Shown: positions 1 through 5,367 of the stretch, piece after piece
Layout: every line of letters starts with the position of its first letter
How positions within the stretch are numbered: the stretch's first letter is position 1
Assembly (NCBI GenBank): GCA_017861475.1
Contig: JAGFXV010000109.1
Location: forward strand, 1-5,769
Direction: 5' to 3'
Origin: Bacillota bacterium
Lineage (GTDB): Bacteria > Bacillota > Syntrophomonadia > Syntrophomonadales > Syntrophomonadaceae
Length of the DNA: 5,769 nt
Translations under genes and position numbers: made by a program
Notes under the pieces: generated by a model
Databases searched by the model: none
What the model was told of the DNA's origin: nothing
Seen by the model: the letters and a program-made list of their open reading frames with translations, nothing else

Positions 1-1
1 C

Positions 2-376
2 ATGCGTGAAATTGAGAAGTACATCATGCTGCGGATTATTGATAATAAATGGATGGATCACATTGACGCCATGGATCAGTTGAGAAACGGCATAAACCTG
101 CGTGCTTACGGACAACGTGATCCGCTCATTGAATATAAATTTGAAGCTTTTGAAGCTTTTCAGGCTATGATCTACAGCATCAAAGAAGATGTAGTTCGCT
201 TTGTAATGCGGGTACGAGTAGTGGAAAGACCGGAAGAAAGGAAAATGATCGTGAATCAGGGGGAAGAGGCGGAAAAGAAACCTGTCAAGGTAGGCGACAA
301 GATCGGCCGAAATGACCCCTGTCCCTGCGGAAGCGGCAAAAAGTACAAAAAATGCTGTGGCCAGAATGCCGGCTGA
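2..376 (+). CDS. secA: Protein translocase subunit SecA, C-terminal part (5' end outside window)
   Basis: SecA is the ATPase motor that pushes unfolded preproteins through the SecYEG channel at the inner face of the membrane. Only about the last 124 residues are present, and the frame is open at the left edge, so the Met at base 2 is internal. The segment around residues 14–45 ([15 protein letters not shown], then [14 protein letters not shown]) is the highly conserved helical scaffold/wing region of SecA. After a short charged linker rich in E and K, the protein ends in the SEC-C zinc-binding motif: [18 protein letters not shown], with Cys107, Cys109, Cys118 and Cys119 (numbering from base 2) as the CxCx8CC ligands. 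The ATPase domains cannot be assessed here. No convincing terminator follows, and prfB starts 88 bases downstream, so the two may be cotranscribed, an order common in Firmicutes. Confidence 0.97.
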   Translation: MREIEKYIMLRIIDNKWMDHIDAMDQLRNGINLRAYGQRDPLIEYKFEAFEAFQAMIYSIKEDVVRFVMRVRVVERPEERKMIVNQGEEAEKKPVKVGDKIGRNDPCPCGSGKKYKKCCGQNAG

Positions 377-450
377 TTTAGAAAACAGCGCCGGAAGCAT
401 AGCGGCATCTTTTCATGTCGATAATCATATTCAGTTGGAAAGCTAAAAAC

Positions 451-457
451 AGGAGGT
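451..457 (+). promoter_or_regulatory. Ribosome binding site that fixes the TTG start of prfB
   Basis: AGGAGGT lies 7 bases before the TTG at 465. It is the only strong Shine-Dalgarno sequence upstream of the RF2 reading frames. It selects a start in the frame that ends at UGA 534–536, not in the frame of the main body. This supports programmed frameshifting over a downstream start at GTG 559. Confidence 0.85.
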
Positions 458-464
458 AAGTAAA

Positions 465-1572
465 TTGATTGAGGATCCGATGGGCACGCTTGATGAAATC
501 CTCAGTACACTTAATGAAATGAGGGTTTCTCTTTGACGTTGTTGGCAAACAACAGGAAGTGGAACTATTACAGCACAAAACATTACAAGAGAATTTCTGG
601 GATGACAACCTTAAAGCCCAGCAACTGCTGAAAAAAATCAGTGATCTGCAAGATGTTATCACCCAGTGGGAAAGATATTGGCGGGAAGCCAATTATATCA
701 GCGGGATGCTGGAAATGGCTGAGGAAGAAAGCGATGCCATATTATATACAGAGACCGTTTATGAGCTTGGTGAGCTGGAGAAAAGCTTCAGAAATTATGA
801 AATGGTGATGCTGTTTTCCGGACCGCATGATCATGCTGATGCCATCCTTTCCCTGCATGCCGGAGCGGGAGGGACGGAAGCCCAGGATTGGGTACAGATG
901 CTTTTTCGTATGTACACCCGCTGGGCTGAATCATCGGGGTATGAAACTGAAATTATGGATTTCTTGGCTGGCGACGAAGCTGGGATCAAAAGTGTTACTT
1001 TCATGGTCAAAGGCCAGTATGCCTATGGTAAATTAAGCTGTGAAGATGGTGTGCATCGCCTTATTCGTATATCTCCGTTTGATTCCACCGGGCGCCGTCA
1101 TACATCATTTGCCTCTCTTTCGGTTTTGCCGGAAGTCAGTGCTGATGTCGAGATCAATATCAATCCCGATGACCTGCGCATAGACACTTATCGTTCCAGC
1201 GGGGCCGGGGGCCAGCATATAAACAAAACGGATTCGGCCGTACGCATTACCCATTTACCAACCGGAATCGTGGTGCAATGTCAGAATGAACGTTCCCAGC
1301 ATTCCAACCGTTTGACGGCCATGAAGTTACTGCAGGCCAGGCTGTTTGCCCTGAAGCAGCAAGAACACGAGGATAATTTGCAGAAGCTCAAGGGAGAATA
1401 TAAGGAGATCGCCTGGGGCAGCCAGATCAGGACCTATACCATGAATCCGTTTTCTCTGGTCAAGGATCATCGCACCAACCTGGAAATCGGTAATGTTCAG
1501 GCGGTTATGGACGGAGATATTGATCCATTTATCAATGCCTGTTTGCACCTGCGTCAGGCAGAGAAACAATAA
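465..1572 (+). CDS. prfB: Peptide chain release factor 2 (RF2), joined by programmed +1 frameshift
   Basis: RF2 recognises UGA and UAA in the ribosomal A site and triggers hydrolysis of peptidyl-tRNA. Translation starts at TTG 465 and reads 23 codons to CTT 531–533. It then meets UGA 534–536, slips +1 and continues from GAC 535 to the TAA at 1570–1572. The joined product is 368 residues, close to the usual length of about 365. The N-terminal coiled-coil domain includes ENFWDD. The stop-codon-reading tripeptide SPF is at about residues 203–205. The catalytic GGQ is at about 248–250 within SSGAGGQHINKTDSAVR, followed by THLPTGIVVQCQNERSQ. SPF, rather than the PxT type of RF1, identifies RF2. 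Expression should be autoregulated: scarce RF2 leaves the UGA unread and favours the shift. The in-frame UGA is therefore not a sign of a pseudogene. Confidence 0.97.
522..537 (+). promoter_or_regulatory. Programmed +1 ribosomal frameshift site of prfB
   Basis: The stretch AGGGTTTCTCTTTGAC contains the classic slippery CTT (531–533), the in-frame TGA stop (534–536) and the following C (537). This is the arrangement that makes termination weak and +1 slippage efficient in E. coli prfB. The peptide frames join exactly here: upstream NEMRVSL is followed by DVVGKQQEV in the +1 frame, matching the expected RF2 N-terminus. An internal Shine-Dalgarno-like GAGG(G) sits at 521–525. Its best-pairing part ends 6 bases before CTT, against 3 in the E. 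coli AGGGGG-TAT-CTT site, so the stimulator looks weaker or in a different register. Confidence 0.93.
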
Positions 1573-1595
1573 AACGCATAAACAAAACTTCAAAA

Positions 1596-1654
1596 GCCAT
1601 AGCCGAAGATTTATCCCAACCAAAACCGTAATCGGGATTTATCCTTGGCTTGGC
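1596..1654 (+). other. Long imperfect hairpin between prfB and the transketolase genes
   Basis: By eye the RNA can fold with GCCA (1596–1599) pairing TGGC (1651–1654), AGCC (1601–1604) pairing GGCT (1647–1650), AAG (1606–1608) pairing CTT (1644–1646), and ATCCC (1613–1617) pairing GGGAT (1634–1638). That is about 16 base pairs with small bulges and a 16-base loop. No T-run follows, so it is not a standard intrinsic terminator. It also carries two copies of GATTTATCC (1608–1616 and 1636–1644). It could be an mRNA processing or stability element, or chance. No energy calculation was run. Confidence 0.3.
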
Positions 1655-1677
1655 GGAAAACAACAAAAACATATCAT
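1650..1677 (+). promoter_or_regulatory. Possible sigma-A promoter for the transketolase pair
   Basis: TTGGCG (1650–1655) and TATCAT (1672–1677) are separated by 16 bases and match the sigma-A consensus at 4/6 and 5/6 positions. Transcription would begin near 1684, giving a leader of roughly 20–25 bases before the GTG at 1707. The -35 box overlaps the foot of the hairpin at 1596–1654. Such matches occur by chance in AT-rich spacers, so this is tentative; readthrough from prfB is the alternative. Confidence 0.33.
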
Positions 1678-1706
1678 CAAAGCTTATTTGTTTTAGGAGG
1701 GTTAAT

Positions 1707-2537
1707 GTGAAAGAAATAAATGATCTTGCTTTGCAGACAGTGCAGGAAAAAGCCAAACTGCTCAGGCAGGATATCATTAGAATGTTGGGTCAGTCCGGTT
1801 CCGGTCATACCGGCGGCTCTTTATCAGCAGCCGATATTGTGGCTTGTCTCTACTTCTGGGAGATGAATGTCGATGCCGCCAATCCCGGTTGGGAAGACCG
1901 TGACCGTTTTGTCCTCAGCAAAGGACATGGCGCACCAGTTCTGTATGCAGCATTGGCGGAGAAAGGATTTTTCCCGCGGGAACAGCTGGCCACATTGAGA
2001 AAATTGGGCAGTCCCTTGCAGGGACACCCTGATATGCGCAAATTATCCGGGGTTGAAGCATCCACCGGTTCACTGGGACAAGGCATATCCTGGGCAGTAG
2101 GTATGGCTATGGCAGCTCGTTTGGATAATCGTAATCACAGAATATACACTTTACTGGGTGACGGTGAACTGGAGGAAGGTTTGGTCTGGGAAGCAGTTAT
2201 GGCTGCCGGGTACCATCATTTGGATCAATTGCTGGCCATCGTTGATTATAATGGTTTGCAGATTGACGGAAGGCTGTCAGATGTCATGTCACCGGAACCC
2301 ATAGCTGATAAATTCAGAGCATTCAACTGGAACGTACTGGAGATTGATGGTCATGACTGCCGGCAGATTATGGAAGCTTTCAATGCTGCCCGGCAGATTA
2401 AGGGCGCACCTACTGCTATTGTTGCCCATACGGTCAAAGGAAAGGGTTGCTCCTTTATGGAAAACCGGGTTGAATGGCACGGTACCGCTCCCAACCAGGA
2501 ACAGATGGAAAAAGCGCGGGTGGAATTAGGAAAGTAG
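1707..2537 (+). CDS. Transketolase, N-terminal (thiamine diphosphate-binding) subunit
   Basis: This is one half of a split transketolase, which moves two-carbon ketol units between sugar phosphates in the non-oxidative pentose phosphate pathway. The 276-residue product shows GSGHTGGSLSAADIVACLYF (residues 31–50), SKGHGAPVLYA (72 onward), QGHPD (105–109) and STGSLGQGISWAVGMA (119 onward). The thiamine diphosphate/metal motif is GDG (151–153), with the distal Asn in VDYNGLQIDG (179–188). Histidines 34, 74, 107 and 259 fall in the expected conserved motifs. The GTG start at 1707 is chosen because AGGAGG (1695–1700) lies 6 bases upstream; an in-frame TTG at 1650 has no such site. The C-terminal subunit starts 40 bases after this stop. 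The length suits a stand-alone N-terminal subunit, so this is not a broken full-length gene. The exact in vivo substrates cannot be read from sequence. Confidence 0.94.
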   Translation: MKEINDLALQTVQEKAKLLRQDIIRMLGQSGSGHTGGSLSAADIVACLYFWEMNVDAANPGWEDRDRFVLSKGHGAPVLYAALAEKGFFPREQLATLRKLGSPLQGHPDMRKLSGVEASTGSLGQGISWAVGMAMAARLDNRNHRIYTLLGDGELEEGLVWEAVMAAGYHHLDQLLAIVDYNGLQIDGRLSDVMSPEPIADKFRAFNWNVLEIDGHDCRQIMEAFNAARQIKGAPTAIVAHTVKGKGCSFMENRVEWHGTAPNQEQMEKARVELGK

Positions 2538-2561
2538 AATATATTTTTTTATTTGCAAAAT

Positions 2562-2568
2562 AAGGAGG
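2562..2568 (+). promoter_or_regulatory. Ribosome binding site that fixes the TTG start of the second transketolase subunit
   Basis: AAGGAGG lies 9 bases before TTG 2578, and no in-frame ATG exists near the expected N-terminus. Its presence in the 40-base gap shows that the second subunit is initiated independently, as expected for a natural two-gene enzyme rather than a frameshifted single gene. Confidence 0.8.
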
Positions 2569-2577
2569 AACAATCTT

Positions 2578-3513
2578 TTGGAGAAGCAAGCGACGCGGGA
2601 TGCTTATGGAAAAGCGCTGGCGGAATTGGGAGAACTCCATCAGGACGTGGTGGTCCTGGATGCCGACCTTTCCAAATCAACCAAAACAGCAGATTTTGCC
2701 AAAGCATTTCCGGAGAGATTTATAAATGCTGGTATTGCCGAACAAAATATGATCGGCATGGCAGCCGGACTGGCGGCTTCAGGCAAGGTGGTTTTTGCCA
2801 GCTCTTTTGCCATGTTTGCGGCGGGACGAGCTTTTGAAATCGTCCGTAATTCCCTGGCTTACACCCGCTTAAATGTAAAAATATGCGCGACTCATGCAGG
2901 AATCACGGTAGGTGAGGATGGGGGTTCCCATCAATCAGTGGAAGATATTGCATTGATGCGCAGCCTGCCGAATATGACGGTAGAAGTTCCTGCTGACGGG
3001 TCTTCCGCCCGCCTGGCACTGCATGCCCTCTATGATCGTCCCGGGCCGGCTTATTTACGGTTGGGGCGTCCTTCCGTGCCCACGATTTATCCTGCGGATA
3101 TGGATTATGAAATTGGCCGGGCTATAGAATTGCGTTCCGGTAAAGATGCCACGTTAATCGGCTGTGGCATCATGGTAGCCAGGTGTCTGGAGGCGGCCGA
3201 GCAGCTGAGCCGGCAAGGAATCGAACTGTCGGTGGTTGATATGCACACCATCAAACCGCTGGATGAAGAGATGATCATTCGCAAGGCCCGCGAAACCGGA
3301 GCCATCCTTACGGCAGAAGAGCACAGCATCATTGGCGGTCTGGGCAGCGCGGTCTGTGAGACAGTATGCGCTCATTATCCCGTACCGGTTTTCAGAATGG
3401 GACTCAATGATGTGTTCGGCCAGTCCGGCAGCCCGGAAGAATTAATGCAGTATTATGGCTTAACCACAGATAAAATTATGGAAAACATCCAACTTTTGTT
3501 GAAAACCAAATAA
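2578..3513 (+). CDS. Transketolase, C-terminal (pyrimidine-binding plus C-terminal domain) subunit
   Basis: This is the partner of the preceding gene; together they should form one active transketolase. The 311-residue product begins EKQATRDAYGKALAELG, then VVLDADLSKSTKT (about residues 25–37). GIAEQNMIGMAAGLAASGK (52 onward) carries Glu55, the likely cofactor-activating glutamate of the pyrimidine-binding domain. FASSFAMFAAGRAFEIVRNS, THAGITVGEDGGSHQSVEDI and YLRLGRP follow. The transketolase C-terminal domain includes VVDMHTIKPLDEE and TAEEHSIIGGLGSAV, and then FGQSGSPEEL near the end. The TTG start is supported by AAGGAGG 9 bases upstream and by alignment of EKQATRDAYG with the usual N-terminus of this subunit. 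An intrinsic terminator begins 29 bases after the stop. Related two-part thiamine enzymes (such as the E1 subunits of 2-oxoacid dehydrogenases) are less likely because the motifs are transketolase-type throughout. Confidence 0.94.
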   Translation: MEKQATRDAYGKALAELGELHQDVVVLDADLSKSTKTADFAKAFPERFINAGIAEQNMIGMAAGLAASGKVVFASSFAMFAAGRAFEIVRNSLAYTRLNVKICATHAGITVGEDGGSHQSVEDIALMRSLPNMTVEVPADGSSARLALHALYDRPGPAYLRLGRPSVPTIYPADMDYEIGRAIELRSGKDATLIGCGIMVARCLEAAEQLSRQGIELSVVDMHTIKPLDEEMIIRKARETGAILTAEEHSIIGGLGSAVCETVCAHYPVPVFRMGLNDVFGQSGSPEELMQYYGLTTDKIMENIQLLLKTK

Positions 3514-3542
3514 TGTATGGAGGATTTGCATGCTTTTTGTAG

Positions 3543-3567
3543 AACCACCTTTGATAGGTGGTTTTTT
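3543..3567 (+). terminator. Rho-independent terminator after the transketolase genes
   Basis: AACCACCT (3543–3550) and AGGTGGTT (3556–3563) form a perfect 8-bp stem around a 5-base loop TTGAT. The T-run spans 3562–3567, so its first two bases belong to the stem. It lies 29 bases after the stop of the second transketolase gene and separates that unit from ftsE. Confidence 0.9.
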
Positions 3568-3616
3568 CACTGCTCAAAAATTCGTTTTTCTTTTACTGTC
3601 TGAAAGATTTTAAATT

Positions 3617-3648
3617 CCCGGCGGGTATATGAAGTAGAACCCTCCGGG
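3617..3648 (+). other. GC-rich hairpin in the ftsE leader
   Basis: CCCGG (3617–3621) pairs with CCGGG (3644–3648) and GGGT (3623–3626) with ACCC (3639–3642). A single C/T mismatch separates the two helices, and the loop is 12 bases. It stands out as GC-rich in an AT-rich spacer. The next T-run (3660–3666) starts 12 bases after the stem, too far for an ordinary terminator, and an ACATATGT palindrome (3653–3660) lies between. It could be a leader structure controlling ftsE, or an mRNA 5'-end stabiliser. It resembles no riboswitch class I recognise. Confidence 0.4.
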
Positions 3649-3688
3649 TGTTACATATGTTTTTTTCTATTGAAGGTGAGGGAGATAG

Positions 3689-4372
3689 ATGCTGGTTCAG
3701 TTTTATAACGTCTCCAAAGTTTACGGCAACGGGGTCAAAGCTTTAAATGATATTTCGCTAAAAATCGACCGGGGCGAATTTATTTTTTTGATGGGACCCA
3801 GCGGAGCCGGGAAATCAACGCTGGTCAAAATGCTGATCCGTGAAGAAGTACCTACCAGAGGACAAATATTTGTGGCTTCCCGCAGCATTGTGCGCATGAA
3901 ACGCAGTGAAATACCGGTCCTGAGAAGAAACATAGGTATGGTATTTCAGGATTTTAAACTTCTGGAGAACAAAACCGTCGCAGAAAATATAAGTTTTGCC
4001 ATGAAGGTAGTGGGAGCCGGTGCCCAAGATATGAGGCAAAGGGTACCCGAAGTGATTAGCATGGTAGGCTTGAAAGGCCGGGAAGATTCATTCCCCAATC
4101 AGCTTTCAGGCGGCGAACAACAGCGGGTAGGCATTGCCAGGGCGCTTGTCAACCATCCGCTGATTCTGATTGCCGACGAGCCGACCGGAAATTTGGATAT
4201 GGATACTTCCATGGAAATTATGGAGCTGCTGTATGATATAAACCGTAAAGGGACGACGGTAATCATGGCAACTCATGCCCGGGAATTGGTCAAAAATTCC
4301 TTCAAACGAGTGATCATGCTGGAAGCTGGTTCGGTTTGCTCGGATGAATGCCAAGGTGAGGTCAGTAAATGA
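3689..4372 (+). CDS. ftsE: Cell division ATP-binding protein FtsE
   Basis: FtsE is the cytoplasmic ATPase of the FtsEX complex. This ABC-type complex transmits mechanical signals to peptidoglycan hydrolases instead of transporting a substrate. The 227-residue product has the complete nucleotide-binding domain. Walker A is GPSGAGKST (36–44), the Q-loop Gln is in GMVFQDFKLL (Gln87), and the signature is LSGGEQQR (139–146). Walker B is ILIADEPTGNLD (159–170) with catalytic Glu164, and the switch His is in MATHAREL (His196). The opening VQFYNVSKVYGNGVKALNDIS and the QDFKLLENKTVAEN stretch are typical of FtsE rather than LolD/MacB-type ATPases. The length fits the usual 220–230. The ATG start is preceded by AAGGTGAGGGAG-type Shine-Dalgarno sequence (3673–3684). 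Its stop overlaps the ftsX start. All catalytic residues are present, so an active ATPase is expected. Confidence 0.96.
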   Translation: MLVQFYNVSKVYGNGVKALNDISLKIDRGEFIFLMGPSGAGKSTLVKMLIREEVPTRGQIFVASRSIVRMKRSEIPVLRRNIGMVFQDFKLLENKTVAENISFAMKVVGAGAQDMRQRVPEVISMVGLKGREDSFPNQLSGGEQQRVGIARALVNHPLILIADEPTGNLDMDTSMEIMELLYDINRKGTTVIMATHARELVKNSFKRVIMLEAGSVCSDECQGEVSK

Positions 4373-5259
4373 GTACAATAAATAATACGCGCTATTTTTT
4401 CAATGAAACATTCAAGTCCCTGCGACGCAATCGCTTGCTTAGTATTGCTACGTTATCCACCGTAACGATCTGTATTTTGATTCTGGGTGCAGCCGTTCTT
4501 TTAACCATCAATGCCGGCAATTTCATGAACCGGCTGGAATCTGATCTGGAAATGATGGTTTTTGTGGAAGATTCGCTGGATAAAAGTGATCTTCAGGATT
4601 TGGGGCAGGAGATCAAAAATATACCCGGCGTAAAAACGGTGCAGTTTATCAGCAAGGATCAGGCGCTGACCAACCTGCAATCCAAGTTTGACGAAAAGGA
4701 ATATGATCTTAAAAAGACGGTGGGTGATAATCCGCTTCCCAACAGCTTTGAAGTGAAAGCCCAAAACCCACAAGATGTCGCCCAAATTGCCAAACAAATT
4801 TTCAAGCTTGAGGGAGTCTACAAAATTAATTACGGTCAGGGACTGGTGGAGAGACTCTTTAAAATCACTCGCTGGGTAAGGATTATAAGCATCGTCCTTA
4901 TTATTCTGTTGGCCATGGGAGCAATTTTCCTGATCGCCACCACCATCAGGCTGGCAATCTTCGCGCGGCGCAAAGAAATTTATCTGATGAAACTAATCGG
5001 AGCGACTGATTGGTTTGTTCGCTGGCCGTTCTTTATCGAAGGTATTTTTTTAGGGTCTGTCGGAGCTTTGCTGGCCGTCATTCTGTTGGCGATCGGCTAT
5101 GGCACACTGGTAAACAATATGCAAACCGCTGTATTTTTCATTCCCCTGGTAAAAAATCCGACGATGTTATTGGAAATCTATCTGGCTTTATTTGCTGCCG
5201 GGGCGGTTCTGGGTTGTTTGGGAACCGGTATTTCTTTAAATCGTTTCCTGGATGTGTAA
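4369..5259 (+). CDS. ftsX: Cell division membrane protein FtsX
   Basis: FtsX is the membrane subunit of FtsEX. It couples ATP hydrolysis by FtsE to activation of a cell-wall hydrolase outside the membrane. The 296-residue product has a cytoplasmic N-terminus (RYFFNETFKSLRRNRLLS) and a first membrane span at about 23–47. A large extracellular domain (about 48–165) contains MVFVEDSL and NPLPNSFEVKAQNP (121–134), a family hallmark. Three more spans lie at about 171–197, 223–246 and 266–290. The loop before the third span carries ARRKEIYLMKLIGATDWFVR and then WPFFIEG, diagnostic for Gram-positive-type FtsX. The ATG overlaps the ftsE stop by four bases (ATGA), implying translational coupling and balanced subunit production. 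The extracellular domain is the expected docking site for the coiled coil of the next gene's product. Confidence 0.96.
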   Translation: MSTINNTRYFFNETFKSLRRNRLLSIATLSTVTICILILGAAVLLTINAGNFMNRLESDLEMMVFVEDSLDKSDLQDLGQEIKNIPGVKTVQFISKDQALTNLQSKFDEKEYDLKKTVGDNPLPNSFEVKAQNPQDVAQIAKQIFKLEGVYKINYGQGLVERLFKITRWVRIISIVLIILLAMGAIFLIATTIRLAIFARRKEIYLMKLIGATDWFVRWPFFIEGIFLGSVGALLAVILLAIGYGTLVNNMQTAVFFIPLVKNPTMLLEIYLALFAAGAVLGCLGTGISLNRFLDV

Positions 5260-5317
5260 AAATTTATTTCAACAGATGCAATCCATGCAAAATAAAAATT
5301 ATGAACAGCTGTTTTTC

Positions 5318-5346
5318 TTGACTTATTAATACTAATTTTATATTCT
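5318..5346 (+). promoter_or_regulatory. Probable sigma-A promoter for the secreted coiled-coil gene
   Basis: TTGACT (5318–5323) matches the -35 consensus at 5/6 and is followed 17 bases later by TATTCT (5341–5346, 4/6). TATATT (5339–5344, 5/6) with a 15-base spacer is an alternative -10. Transcription would start near 5352, right at the ribosome binding site, leaving a very short leader. This would let the hydrolase gene be expressed separately from ftsEX, although readthrough from ftsX is also possible because no terminator is visible in the 108-base gap. Confidence 0.5.
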
Positions 5347-5367
5347 GGGGCTTAAGGAGGGGATAAT

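Noticed and set aside
369..413. Possible intrinsic terminator after secA
   Set aside because: CCGG-CTG/CAG-CG-CCGG (369–394) lacks a following T-run. The competing GCCG/CGGC hairpin (390–406) has only four pairs and a T4 run, so neither is convincing.
534..536. In-frame UGA near the start of prfB as evidence of a pseudogene or sequencing error
   Set aside because: The UGA lies in the exact CTT-TGA-C context of the known prfB frameshift, and the downstream frame is a complete RF2 with SPF and GGQ intact.
559..561. GTG 559 as the start of RF2
   Set aside because: It has no ribosome binding site and would remove the N-terminal residues that align with RF2 across the frameshift junction.
378..692. 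104-residue antisense reading frame over the prfB start
   Set aside because: It lies opposite the secA–prfB spacer and the RF2 coding sequence, has no recognisable domain, and looks like a shadow frame.
1650..1706. TTG 1650 as the start of the first transketolase subunit
   Set aside because: No Shine-Dalgarno sequence precedes it, the extra residues do not resemble the family, and AGGAGG at 1695–1700 points to GTG 1707.
2553..2837. 94-residue frame overlapping the start of the second transketolase subunit
   Set aside because: It is out of frame with the well-supported transketolase sequence and has no family resemblance.
5270..5285. TGCA-ATCCA-TGCA hairpin as an ftsX terminator
   Set aside because: The stem has only four pairs and no T-run follows it directly.
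5010..5321. 103-residue frame overlapping the end of ftsX
   Set aside because: Its sequence follows from the ftsX codons in another frame, and it has no ribosome binding site or recognisable domain.
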